Notes under the pieces: generated by a model
The model's database searches: none
What the model saw: only the letters and a program-made list of their open reading frames with translations
Told to the model about the DNA's origin: nothing
Program-made: the position numbers and the translations under genes
NCBI GenBank assembly: GCA_002067755.1
Contig: MVQH01000081.1
Coordinates: 1 to 37,751, forward strand
DNA: 37,751 nt
Direction: 5' to 3'
Origin: Methanosaeta sp. PtaB.Bin018
GTDB lineage: Archaea > Halobacteriota > Methanosarcinia > Methanotrichales > Methanotrichaceae
Part shown: positions 30,267 through 37,751 of the stretch, one piece after another
How positions within the stretch are numbered: position 1 is the stretch's first letter
How the letters are laid out: each line of letters opens with the position of its first letter

Positions 30267-33200
30267 TTGATCACCGAGGTGGCTGGACAGTACAATGCGA
30301 AAGATCTGGAGAATCGGATCAGACAGATGTGGGAAGAGGCACAAACCTATCGAAAGGTGCGAGAGAACAGAATCGGTGGAGAGAAGTTCTTCTTCGTCGA
30401 CGGACCGCCCTACACCACAGGCAGGATCCACCTCGGCACCGCCTGGAACAAGGTGATCAAAGACGCTGTTTTGCGCTACAAGTCCATGAACTGCTTCGAG
30501 GTCAAGGACAGACCCGGCTGGGATATGCATGGCCTTCCAATCGAGGTCAAGGTTGAGGAGTCCTTTGGCTTTCGCAGCAAGAGGGATATCGAGGCCTACG
30601 GCGTAGACAAGTTCATCCAGAGGTGCAAGGAGTTCGCGCTCCGCCAAAAGGACGACATGACAGCCCAGTTCAAGATGCTGGGCGCCTGGATGGACTGGGA
30701 CGATCCCTACATGACATTGAAGAATGAGTACCTTGAGGCTGCATGGTGGACGCTGAAAAAAGCTCACGAGCACAACCTCCTGGAGAGGGGCTTGCGCGTG
30801 GTCAACTGGTGTCCGCGCTGCCAGACAGCCATCGCTGACTCCGAGGTTGAGTACTGGGACGAGACCGACTACTCCATCTACGTCAAGTTCCCAGTTGAGG
30901 GCGAGGAGAACACATACATCGTCATCTGGACCACGACTCCCTGGACCATCCCTGCCAATGTAGCCGTCGCCGTGAACCCCACCTTCCGGTACTCGAAGGT
31001 CAGAGCCTGGAAAGATGGCTCAGCAGAGGAGCTGATCATCGCCTCGGATCTCGTCGAGCCGGTCTTGAAAGAAGGGCGCTACAAGGATTACGAGCTGCTC
31101 GGAACGCTAAGCGCAAAAGAGATGCAGGAGCTGAAATACACCCATCCCTTGCAAGATCTTGTGCCAGGACAGAAAAGCATCAAGCATGGAGTCTATGCTG
31201 CAGACTTCGTCACTGCGGAGAACACCGGCTGCGTGCACATTGCACCAGGCCACGGTCTGGAGGATTACGAGCTTGGATTGGAGAAGGGCCTGGAGATCTT
31301 CTGCCCAGTGGGGGAGGACGGAAGGTATACAGCCGATGCCGGAGAGAGATACATCGGCAAGTACGTCAAAGAAGCTGATGGCGATGTGATCCTGGATCTG
31401 GAGGAGCGCGGAAAACTCCTGGCACAGGGCAGGCTCACTCACCGCTACGGTCACTGCTGGCGCTGCAAGACTCCTATCATCTTCATCGCCACAAGCCAGT
31501 GGTTCCTCAGGATCTCAGATCTGAGGGACAAGATGCTTGACGAGGTCTCCAAAGTGACCTGGTATCCGGAATGGGCAGGCTCTGCGCGCTTCTCTGACTG
31601 GATCAACAACGCCCGCGACTGGTGCATCTCACGGCAAAGATACTGGGGAATACCGCTGCCCATTTGGACCTGCCCTGCCTGTGGCCATATCGAGGTGATC
31701 GGCACAGCAGCAGAGCTGGAGGAGAAAAGCGGCCAAAAGCTCGCAGACTTGCACAGGCCTGATGTGGACGCCGTCATTCTGGACTGCCCGTGTGGCGGGA
31801 AGATGAAGCGCTCGCCCGATGTCTTCGATGTCTGGTTTGACAGCGCTGTAGCCTCCTGGGCCACGCTTCACTTTCCGTCTGACGAAAAGCAATTCGAAGG
31901 GTGGTGGCCGGCCGACTTCATCACCGAAGGGCACGACCAGACGCGTGGCTGGTTCTACTCGCAGCTCGGAGCATCCATGGTCTCCTTTGGAAGAGCGCCC
32001 TACAAGAGCGTGCTGATGCACGGCTTCACATTGGACGATCAGGGCCGCAAGATGTCCAAGAGCATCGGCAATGTCGTTCAGCCTGAGGAGGTCGTTCAGA
32101 AGTACGGGGCCGATATCTTGAGGTTCTACGTCCTGGGAGCAAATGCACCCTGGGAGGACCTGCACTTCTCCTGGGATGCTGTGGAGAACACCAGCCGCAT
32201 GCTCAACATCTTCTGGAATGCCTACAGATTCGCCCTTCCGTACATGATACTGGACAAGTTCGATGCCAGCAAAGCCGACCTGTCCAAATACCAAAGCAGC
32301 CTGAGGGCAGAGGATCGCTGGATCTTATCAAGGGTCAACAGCCTGATCGAAGAGGTCACCCGGAGCATGGAGCAGTACCAGTTGCACCGCATTGTTCGCT
32401 CCCTATCGGATTTCATCTTGGAGGATCTATCCCGCTGGTATATCCAGCTCATCAGGCCGCGCACGTGGATTGAGCAGGACGATCCCGATAAGCTGGCGGC
32501 CTACGCGACCATCTACGAGGTGCTCGTCACCCTCAGCAAAATCATGGCGCCATTCACGCCATTCCTCTCCGAGTCCATCTATCAAAACCTGGTAAGAGGG
32601 CTGGACCCGAATGCCCCCCAGTCTGTGCATATGTGCAAATGGCCAGATGCCAAAAAAGAGCTGATAGACAAGCGCCTGGAGGCCAGCATGGCCCTGGTGA
32701 GGGAGGTTTCAGAGGCTGCTTCCAATGCCCGCCAGAAAGGAGCTCGCAAGCTGCGCTGGCCGGTATCTGAGATAGTAATAGCACCTTGCAAAGATGTCGT
32801 AGACCTCGACAACCTGGAGCCTGTGCTCAAGGGCCAGACCAACTCCAAGAAGGTCACAGTGCTCTCTCCGGGCGAGAAGCCAAAGATGAAGCTTGAGATG
32901 GCTCCGGTGCACAGGAAGATTGGCCCTGTTCATAAAGGAGATGCGAAGCTGGTTGTCGAGGCCCTGAGGCTCGCAGACGCCTCAAAGGTCAAGAGGCAGC
33001 TTGATGAAGAAGGAGAGGCGCATCTTAGCATTGGAGGCAAGAGCTACACAATCACAAGCGAGATGGTACAGTTCAGTGAACTGCCACCGGAGAACCTCTC
33101 CGCAGCCGAGTTTTCCAAGGGCTTCGTCTATGTGGATGTCACCCTCACGCCGGAGCTCGAGTCTGAAGGCTACTCTCGCGAGATAATAAGAAGGATTCAG

Positions 33201-33428
33201 GACATGCGAAAGGAGCTGGATCTGCGTGTGGAGGATCGGATAATTGCCGTGGTGGACATCGAAAGCAAGCCGATCCTGGATATGGCCATGAGGCAAAAGG
33301 AGCACATCGCCAACGAGGTTAGAGCAGCAAGGTTCGAGCTGGGTCTCGGCCTGGAGCTGAAAGGAAAGCTTGTTAAGGACTGGGAGATCGAGGGAGTATG
33401 CGTCCGGATAGGAATAGATCTGATTTAG
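30267..33428 (+). CDS. ileS: Isoleucyl-tRNA synthetase
   Basis: Charges tRNA-Ile with isoleucine. The roughly 1053-residue class I enzyme has the HIGH-type motif GRIHLGTAW (about 53-61), the CP1 editing domain with TTTPWTIPANVAVAV and GCVHIAPGHGLEDYE, a zinc-type cluster PIWTCPACGH, and the KMSKS motif GRKMSKSIGN near residue 594. The C-terminal anticodon-binding region follows. TTG 30267 (MITEVAGQYNAKDLE) is preferred over GTG 30237 because GGAGG lies nine bases upstream and the TATA box implies a start site after 30237. The gene has its own promoter. Its stop is followed closely by a bifunctional-nuclease-family gene. Confidence 0.97.
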   Translation: MITEVAGQYNAKDLENRIRQMWEEAQTYRKVRENRIGGEKFFFVDGPPYTTGRIHLGTAWNKVIKDAVLRYKSMNCFEVKDRPGWDMHGLPIEVKVEESFGFRSKRDIEAYGVDKFIQRCKEFALRQKDDMTAQFKMLGAWMDWDDPYMTLKNEYLEAAWWTLKKAHEHNLLERGLRVVNWCPRCQTAIADSEVEYWDETDYSIYVKFPVEGEENTYIVIWTTTPWTIPANVAVAVNPTFRYSKVRAWKDGSAEELIIASDLVEPVLKEGRYKDYELLGTLSAKEMQELKYTHPLQDLVPGQKSIKHGVYAADFVTAENTGCVHIAPGHGLEDYELGLEKGLEIFCPVGEDGRYTADAGERYIGKYVKEADGDVILDLEERGKLLAQGRLTHRYGHCWRCKTPIIFIATSQWFLRISDLRDKMLDEVSKVTWYPEWAGSARFSDWINNARDWCISRQRYWGIPLPIWTCPACGHIEVIGTAAELEEKSGQKLADLHRPDVDAVILDCPCGGKMKRSPDVFDVWFDSAVASWATLHFPSDEKQFEGWWPADFITEGHDQTRGWFYSQLGASMVSFGRAPYKSVLMHGFTLDDQGRKMSKSIGNVVQPEEVVQKYGADILRFYVLGANAPWEDLHFSWDAVENTSRMLNIFWNAYRFALPYMILDKFDASKADLSKYQSSLRAEDRWILSRVNSLIEEVTRSMEQYQLHRIVRSLSDFILEDLSRWYIQLIRPRTWIEQDDPDKLAAYATIYEVLVTLSKIMAPFTPFLSESIYQNLVRGLDPNAPQSVHMCKWPDAKKELIDKRLEASMALVREVSEAASNARQKGARKLRWPVSEIVIAPCKDVVDLDNLEPVLKGQTNSKKVTVLSPGEKPKMKLEMAPVHRKIGPVHKGDAKLVVEALRLADASKVKRQLDEEGEAHLSIGGKSYTITSEMVQFSELPPENLSAAEFSKGFVYVDVTLTPELESEGYSREIIRRIQDMRKELDLRVEDRIIAVVDIESKPILDMAMRQKEHIANEVRAARFELGLGLELKGKLVKDWEIEGVCVRIGIDLI

Positions 33429-33480
33429 GATGGACCCAGGGCCGATCCTCGCCAATTCATTTGTAGGAGGGGTCACATCG

Positions 33481-33972
33481 GTGGAGTTTTATAAGATGAG
33501 CGCAGAAGATGACGTTATGGAGGCCCCAGTTCCTGTCAGGGTAAAAGGCGTTTATATCGCCGATTCGCAGGGCAATTCTCCTGCTCCTGTCGTGCTACTG
33601 GAGGATGAAAGGGCGAGGATTGTGCCCATCTTCGTGGGACTATCCGAGGCCATCTCCATTCATCACGCCCTTTCCGGGGAGCTTGCGCCCCGCCCCATGA
33701 CCCATGACCTCTTCATCTCAGTTCTGGAGAGCCTCTGCGCCAGCATCACCAATGTGCTCATAGACGATCTGGACGGCGGGATCTATTATGCTCGCCTGAC
33801 GATCAAAAGTGACTCCAAGCAATGTGAGATCGATGCCCGCCCAAGCGACTGTTTAGCACTGGCCTTGAGGGCAAAAGCTCCCATAGAGATCCAGGAGAAG
33901 GTGGTTTCGGAGGCTGGCATAAGCAAAAGCGATGTGGAGAAGCTTATCAGCATAGATAACTATTTGCAGTGA
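33481..33972 (+). CDS. Bifunctional nuclease (BFN/DUF151) family protein
   Basis: Cytoplasmic protein of about 163 residues. VRVKGVYIADSQG, VVLLEDERARIVPIFVGLSE, AISIHHALSGE, and DARPSDCLALALRAKAPIEI are the hallmarks of the DUF151/BFN fold, known from plants and bacteria as a possible nuclease; its role in archaea is not established. An earlier in-frame ATG at 33430 lies two bases after the ileS stop, but GTG 33481 has AGGAGGGGT seven bases upstream and starts MEFYKMSAE, so it is chosen. It is probably co-transcribed with ileS. Confidence 0.85.
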   Translation: MEFYKMSAEDDVMEAPVPVRVKGVYIADSQGNSPAPVVLLEDERARIVPIFVGLSEAISIHHALSGELAPRPMTHDLFISVLESLCASITNVLIDDLDGGIYYARLTIKSDSKQCEIDARPSDCLALALRAKAPIEIQEKVVSEAGISKSDVEKLISIDNYLQ

Positions 33973-34117
33973 GCTTGCCATCTCATGCATGTGTCGCCTT
34001 TTGCAAGCAAAGCTCGTCTGCCTTTAATTCTTATGAAAATAAATTGAGATGAATGGCAGGGTGAAGCGTTGATCAGCGCTCATTTTCATCATTTGGTCAT
34101 AAACTCATAAACATAAT

Positions 34118-34125
34118 CTTTATAT
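34118..34125 (+). promoter_or_regulatory. TATA box of the radical SAM gene
   Basis: CTTTATAT lies about 37 bases before ATG 34159 in an AT-rich gap with no other features. Transcription should start about 15 bases before the start codon. Confidence 0.6.
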
Positions 34126-34158
34126 GTCTCTCCTTTAAGAGAATATATCGACGAAAAA

Positions 34159-35649
34159 ATGCTGCAAACTGCCCTTGATAAGTCTGTCTCATCCCTCTGT
34201 CCTGTTTGTCTCAAGGTAGTATCGGCTCGACTCTTTTCGGAGGACGGCCAGGTCTTTATGGAGAAGAGATGCGATGAGCATGGCAGTTTTAGGGAGCTTT
34301 ATTGGTCGGATCTCTCCCTGTTTAATAGATTCAATAAATACCTGTGTGATGGCCAGGGGCTGGAGAGGCATGACGCTTCAGCCTCAACTAAGGGCTGTCC
34401 ATTTGATTGCGGCCTGTGCCAGAACCATCTTACACCAACGCTTCTGGGAAACATCGACCTGACCAACAGATGCGACATGCACTGCCCCATCTGCTTTGCA
34501 GACGCAGGAGGGCGCGTCTTTGAGCCTGACATGGATCAGATCAGAGCCATGATGCAAAACCTTCGCAATGAATTGCCCATCCCATGTCCGGCTATACAAT
34601 TTTCAGGCGGCGAGCCTACGGTGCGAGATGATCTGCCAGAGATCGTGGCTATGGCAAGGGAGATGGGCTTTGCGCAGATCCAGATTGCAACTAACGGCCT
34701 GCGCCTTGCAGCCAGCGTCGATCTATGCCGGTCGCTGGAGAGGAGCGGGCTGAACACAGTCTACCTGCAGTTTGACGGAGTCACTGCAGAGCCATATCAG
34801 GTTGCTCGTGGGCGTGATCTGTTTCCAATCAAGCTCAAGGCTCTGGAGAACTTCCGCAAGTCCGGTCTGACCAGCGTCGTGCTGGTGCCGACTTTGGCCA
34901 AAGGTGTAAACGATCATCAGGTCGGCGACATCGTGCGCTTCGCATCGAAGAGACTTGACATCGTCAAGGGCATCAACTTCCAACCCATCTCCTTTGCGGG
35001 AAGGACTGAAGCGGCGATGAGGGAAGCAAAGCGTATCACCATTCCCGATCTCCTCGCCCTTCTGGAGGAGCAGACGGACGGCGAGATCACCAAAGATGAT
35101 TTCTATCCCGTTCCATTCGTAGTTCCTGTGTCCCGGCTCCTTGCAGCAAAGCTGGGCTCCCCAAAGCCTGCCTTTACCGTCCATCCATGTTGCGGGGCTG
35201 CGACTTATGTTTATAGCTTGGACGGACGTCTGATTCCCATCACAAGGTTCATCGATGTTGAGGGCCTAATGGAGATGGTAAACGACGAGGTTGAGAATTA
35301 CGATGGGTCCAGGCTTGGGGGGCTGAAGTTGACTGGAAAGATCCTGCGAGAGTTGCCCAAGTTCGTGGATGAGGCAAGGATTCCTGGCGATCTGAACGTC
35401 ACACGCATGCTTTTCGGAGTTTTTCGAAATGGTACTCACGATGCGCTCACTGAGTTCCACAGCAAGTCTCTCTTTTTGGGGGCCATGCACTTTCAGGATC
35501 TGTATAACATGGACCTGGAGCGGCTGAAAAGGTGCGGCATTCACTATGCCACACCGGATGGACGCATAATTCCATTCTGCTCTTACAACACCCTTCACAG
35601 AAAAGGCGTGGAGGATAAATTCTCAGTGTCGCTGCACCGACACGTTTAA
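34159..35649 (+). CDS. Radical SAM enzyme of the Tes/MJ0619 family
   Basis: Iron-sulfur radical SAM enzyme of 496 residues. The N-terminus has a cysteine-rich segment (SLCPVC, then EKRCDEHGSF and YWSD). A second group follows, KGCPFDCGLCQNH (C80, C84, C87), then the SAM-binding cluster NIDLTNRCDMHCPICFADAG (C105, C109, C112) and SGGEPTVRDDLPE. A later FxxxPCCG segment (TVHPCCGAATYVYS) and the C-terminal IIPFCSYNTLH carry more cysteines. Two proven functions exist in this family: tetraether lipid synthase (Tes) and the MJ0619-type pterin methyltransferase. Sequence alone does not decide between them. It has its own promoter and stands alone. Confidence 0.9.
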   Translation: MLQTALDKSVSSLCPVCLKVVSARLFSEDGQVFMEKRCDEHGSFRELYWSDLSLFNRFNKYLCDGQGLERHDASASTKGCPFDCGLCQNHLTPTLLGNIDLTNRCDMHCPICFADAGGRVFEPDMDQIRAMMQNLRNELPIPCPAIQFSGGEPTVRDDLPEIVAMAREMGFAQIQIATNGLRLAASVDLCRSLERSGLNTVYLQFDGVTAEPYQVARGRDLFPIKLKALENFRKSGLTSVVLVPTLAKGVNDHQVGDIVRFASKRLDIVKGINFQPISFAGRTEAAMREAKRITIPDLLALLEEQTDGEITKDDFYPVPFVVPVSRLLAAKLGSPKPAFTVHPCCGAATYVYSLDGRLIPITRFIDVEGLMEMVNDEVENYDGSRLGGLKLTGKILRELPKFVDEARIPGDLNVTRMLFGVFRNGTHDALTEFHSKSLFLGAMHFQDLYNMDLERLKRCGIHYATPDGRIIPFCSYNTLHRKGVEDKFSVSLHRHV

Positions 35650-35652
35650 ATG
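35645..35652 (+). promoter_or_regulatory. TATA box of tRNA-Ala overlapping the previous stop codon
   Basis: TTTAAATG at 35645-35652 overlaps the TAA stop (35647-35649) of the radical SAM gene and lies about 30 bases before the first tRNA base, the usual spacing. Confidence 0.55.
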
Positions 35653-35677
35653 TGGTAGGGCTTACTCTCAAGGTCGA

Positions 35678-35750
35678 GGGCAGGTAGATCAGCTGGAAGA
35701 TCGCTACCTTGGCATGGTAGAGGCCTCGGGTTCAAATCCCGACCTGTCCA
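35678..35750 (+). tRNA. tRNA-Ala(GGC)
   Basis: GGGCAGG pairs with CCTGTCC and contains the G3-U70 pair that identifies alanine tRNA. The D arm is GATC...GATC and the anticodon arm CTACC-TTGGCAT-GGTAG, anticodon GGC. The T arm TCGGG-TTCAAAT-CCCGA is well paired. The discriminator is A, with no intron and no encoded CCA. Confidence 0.95.
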
Positions 35751-35821
35751 TTTTGCCGGTCTGCTCTTTAGTATGTTTGCTCTTTAGTATTTTTCATGTA
35801 TCTGATAGAGGCCTGCACAGT

Positions 35822-36436
35822 ATGTACGAGATGATCGAGATGCTTGCCATGTCCTTTACAATTGGGCTGACTGGCGCTCTGGCACCAGGGCCCACGCTAG
35901 TCGCTACCATCAACTCATCCCTTGAGTGCGGCTGGACTGCAGGCCCGAAGGTGGCAGCAGGTCATGCTCTGGTGGAGGCTGCGATATTCTCGCTCATAGT
36001 GTGCGGCTTGGCCCTGGCGATGCAGCAGTATTCTCGTTTTGTTTGCTTGCTTGGCGGGCTGGCTCTGATCGCCTTTGGAGTCCTTACGATGAATGCCAGC
36101 CGCAACGCCCGCATATCGTCTCAAGAAGATCGGGCTGCCACTAATCCCTATCTGGCAGGGATGCTCACTAGCGTCGCAAATCCATATTTTTGGATCTGGT
36201 GGCTCTCGGTCGGAAGCGCTCTTGTGATAGACGGCCTGCGCGGAGGAATGATGATGGCAGGCCTCTTCATGATCGGCCACTGGGGTGCGGACTTTGGATG
36301 GTACATGCTCGTCTCCTTGAGCATGTCCAAAGGGCGGGATATCCTCTCACAGGCCAATTATCGAAGGATTTTGGCCCTCTGTGGAGGCTTCCTGGTCAGC
36401 TTTGGGATCTACTATCTGGTGCTGGGCATTGATTGA
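35822..36436 (+). CDS. LysE-family exporter
   Basis: Membrane protein of 204 residues of the LysE/RhtB amino-acid exporter class. The motif ALAPGPTLVATINSSLECGW near the start and VAAGHALVEAAIFSLIVCGL are typical, followed by hydrophobic helices. NPYLAGMLTSVANPYFWIWW matches the LysE NP-type motif, and GRDILSQANYRRILALCGGF lies near the end. ATG 35822 is used because upstream codons in this frame lie inside the tRNA-Ala gene; ATG 35831 is a close alternative. The exported molecule is unknown. Confidence 0.85.
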   Translation: MYEMIEMLAMSFTIGLTGALAPGPTLVATINSSLECGWTAGPKVAAGHALVEAAIFSLIVCGLALAMQQYSRFVCLLGGLALIAFGVLTMNASRNARISSQEDRAATNPYLAGMLTSVANPYFWIWWLSVGSALVIDGLRGGMMMAGLFMIGHWGADFGWYMLVSLSMSKGRDILSQANYRRILALCGGFLVSFGIYYLVLGID

Positions 36437-36446
36437 TCGCGCCAGC

Positions 36447-36455
36447 CTTAAATAA
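36447..36455 (+). promoter_or_regulatory. TATA box of the SpoIIM-like gene
   Basis: CTTAAATAA lies about 42 bases before ATG 36493, and the TTG at 36433 would precede it, so ATG 36493 is taken as the start. Confidence 0.55.
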
Positions 36456-36492
36456 AGGCCGGGCATGGTTGTATGGGCGATGCTATTTGTCG

Positions 36493-37071
36493 ATGAAGGA
36501 TGATGTGACATATCTGAACTCGATTCGCATTTTCATCTGGCTCTCTGTCTGTCTTTTTGCGTCAGCTGCGATCATGGGCTATTTTGCAGCAGCCTTCGAC
36601 CCTGAGATTGCGGCCAACTGGACGAAGGAGCTGGAGATGCTAAAATGGATAATGGATCTTCCGCCCGTCCTCATAATGATGATAATATTCCTCAAGAATC
36701 TCCTGGCCTGCGCAATGTCTATCCTTCTGGGCATTGGCCTGGGTTTGGTCCCCCTGTTGGTTGCGACCAGCAATGGATTTCTGCTTGGAATCGTATCCTA
36801 TGGTGCAATTCAAAAAACAGGCACGCTCTATCTGCTCGCAGGAATCCTGCCCCACGGCATCATCGAGCTGCCTGTAGTTCTTTTGAGCATTGCCTTAGGC
36901 TTTAGGCTCGGATATCTCCTGGCACTCTCAATTGCTAAAGACAAGGCGGACCTGACATGCGAGACCCGGAGGGCCACTCACATCCTACTAAGCTGGATCA
37001 TGCCGCTGCTCTTCGTTGCCGCGGCCATTGAAACTTTTATCACCCCAATTGTCATATCGGTGGTTGCATGA
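36493..37071 (+). CDS. SpoIIM/DUF95-family membrane protein
   Basis: Integral membrane protein of about 192 residues. Family signs are [40 protein letters not shown], and the conserved [20 protein letters not shown]. Five to six hydrophobic segments are visible. SpoIIM helps membrane and peptidoglycan remodelling in sporulating bacteria; archaeal members have no known role and do not imply sporulation. The TATA box at 36447 supports ATG 36493. Its stop overlaps the ProRS start (ATGA), so the two genes are co-translated. Confidence 0.87.
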   Translation: MKDDVTYLNSIRIFIWLSVCLFASAAIMGYFAAAFDPEIAANWTKELEMLKWIMDLPPVLIMMIIFLKNLLACAMSILLGIGLGLVPLLVATSNGFLLGIVSYGAIQKTGTLYLLAGILPHGIIELPVVLLSIALGFRLGYLLALSIAKDKADLTCETRRATHILLSWIMPLLFVAAAIETFITPIVISVVA

Positions 37072-37751
37072 CCGATTCAAAGGCTAAACCCAAGGCTTCT
37101 TCCAAGGCCAGTTCCAAGGTGCAAGGCAGCGCTCAAAATAAGTTGCCTCCTAAGGAGAACTTCAGCGAGTGGTATCACGAGCTGCTCATGATGGCAGAGA
37201 TCATCGATAACCGCTATCCCGTCAAGGGCATGTGCGTCTGGTTCCCCTTCGGCTTTGCCATTCGCAAGAATGTCTACGGAATGATCCGGGAGCTCCTCGA
37301 TCCCGATCACCAGGAGACCCAGTTTCCTCTCATGATCCCCGAGAACGAGTTCATGAAGGAAGCACAGCACATCAAAGGCTTTGAGGACGAGGTCTATTGG
37401 GTGACCTGTGGCGGAACAACGCCGCTGGATGTGAAGCTAGCCCTGAGGCCAACGAGCGAGACTGCGATTTATCCGATGTTCAAGCTCTGGATAAGGTCGC
37501 ATGCAGATCTGCCCTTGAGGATCTATCAGATCGTCAATACCTTCCGCTATGAGACCAAGCACACAAGGCCCCTCATCCGTCTGCGCGAGATCACATCCTT
37601 CAAGGAGGCTCATACTGTGCACGCTACATGGGAAGAGGCGGCAGAGCAGGTGGAGGTGGCCATTCAAAGGTATTCTGAGTTCTACAGGCGTCTTGCCATT
37701 CCATTCCTAGTAAGCAGGCGCCCCAGTTGGGACAAGTTCCCAGGTGCAGAT
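37068..37751 (+). CDS. proS: Prolyl-tRNA synthetase, archaeal type (3' end cut by window)
   Basis: Charges tRNA-Pro. The visible 228 residues start with a basic, Ser/Lys/Ala-rich tail ([20 protein letters not shown]), followed by the archaeal/eukaryotic ProRS core: [39 protein letters not shown], then the class II motif region [19 protein letters not shown], and [20 protein letters not shown], ending [13 protein letters not shown]. The frame stays open to the last base. ATG 37068 overlaps the SpoIIM-like stop by four bases. The rest, including the C-terminal zinc domain, lies beyond the window. Confidence 0.95.
   Translation, partial: MTDSKAKPKASSKASSKVQGSAQNKLPPKENFSEWYHELLMMAEIIDNRYPVKGMCVWFPFGFAIRKNVYGMIRELLDPDHQETQFPLMIPENEFMKEAQHIKGFEDEVYWVTCGGTTPLDVKLALRPTSETAIYPMFKLWIRSHADLPLRIYQIVNTFRYETKHTRPLIRLREITSFKEAHTVHATWEEAAEQVEVAIQRYSEFYRRLAIPFLVSRRPSWDKFPGAD

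Noticed and set aside
30134-30556. Plus-strand frame overlapping the 5' end of ileS
   Set aside because: It is in another frame of the synthetase and its middle encodes only artificial Arg/Gln-rich sequence.
31629-32294. Long minus-strand frame of 221 codons inside ileS
   Set aside because: IleRS motifs on the plus strand cover the same bases; the antisense frame arises from high GC third positions.
33974-34009. GCTTGC/GCAAGC hairpin after the BFN gene as a terminator
   Set aside because: Loop is about 24 bases and no T-run follows, so it is too weak to call.
35714-35821. N-terminal extension of the LysE-type reading frame into tRNA-Ala
   Set aside because: The codons lie in the tRNA and its downstream spacer; the LysE family start corresponds to ATG 35822.

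Overview
The window looks like a chromosome segment of a methanogenic archaeon, most probably a Methanothrix (Methanosaeta) relative. This assignment is inferred from gene content and was not computed. The archaeal signs are: aIF1A, RIO1 kinase and a KH protein in a row; archaeal-type IleRS and ProRS; a cis-prenyltransferase of archaeal type; a tRNA-Arg with a bulge-helix-bulge intron; TATA/BRE-type promoters 25-35 bases before starts; strong GGAGGTGA-type ribosome sites; frequent GTG/TTG starts; and many secreted proteins of unknown function.

Layout. 1-5.6 kb: a family 5 (peptide/nickel-type) ABC importer, consisting of a partial binding protein, a TrmO-like methyltransferase gene, two permeases and a fused double ATPase. 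The last gene ends inside an antisense tRNA-Arg(GCG). 5.6-8.5 kb: cis-prenyltransferase, tRNA-Val(CAC), aIF1A, RIO1 and KH protein. 8.5-11.7 kb: a site-2 protease with two PDZ-like segments and two exported proteins of unknown role. 11.7-14.4 kb (minus strand): an operon of an AAA ATPase, an ACT-domain regulator, a DUF1638 protein and thioredoxin. 14.5-14.7 kb: a 31-residue membrane microprotein with its own ribosome site and terminator-like hairpin.

14.8-17.8 kb is a damaged accessory patch. A secreted protein with a transglutaminase-like Cys-His-Asp triad and an exported pentapeptide-repeat protein are followed by a beta-helix pseudogene with a frameshift, a stop and an IS-linked truncation. 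After it come remnants of TnpB, a zinc-ribbon transposase broken by a 17-bp tandem duplication, and an IS256-type transposase. 17.8-21.5 kb: an unknown protein with a possible ribbon-helix-helix start, then a minus-strand group of Kef-type K+/H+ antiporter, RlmJ-like rRNA methyltransferase and a small membrane protein.

21.6-25.9 kb: iron uptake (a DtxR-FeoA fusion regulator and FeoB), then an HPr-kinase-like ATPase and a convergent winged-helix regulator. 25.9-29.3 kb: an orphan IS end, two tandem lamin-tail-domain secreted proteins, another exported protein and an FG-GAP-like secreted protein that appears to start at AUA. 29.4-30.2 kb: a ChaB protein and a gene-poor gap. 30.2-37.8 kb: IleRS, bifunctional-nuclease-family protein, radical SAM enzyme of the Tes/MJ0619 family, tRNA-Ala(GGC), LysE-type exporter, SpoIIM-family membrane protein and the 5' part of ProRS.

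No CRISPR array, rRNA, complete IS, phage genes or replication origin was seen. The most unusual items are the methyltransferase embedded in the importer cluster, the transglutaminase-like/pentapeptide/beta-helix secreted operon with its layered transposon remnants, the matching orphan IS right end 9 kb away, the HPrK-like kinase beside feoB, the apparent AUA start, and the microprotein unit.
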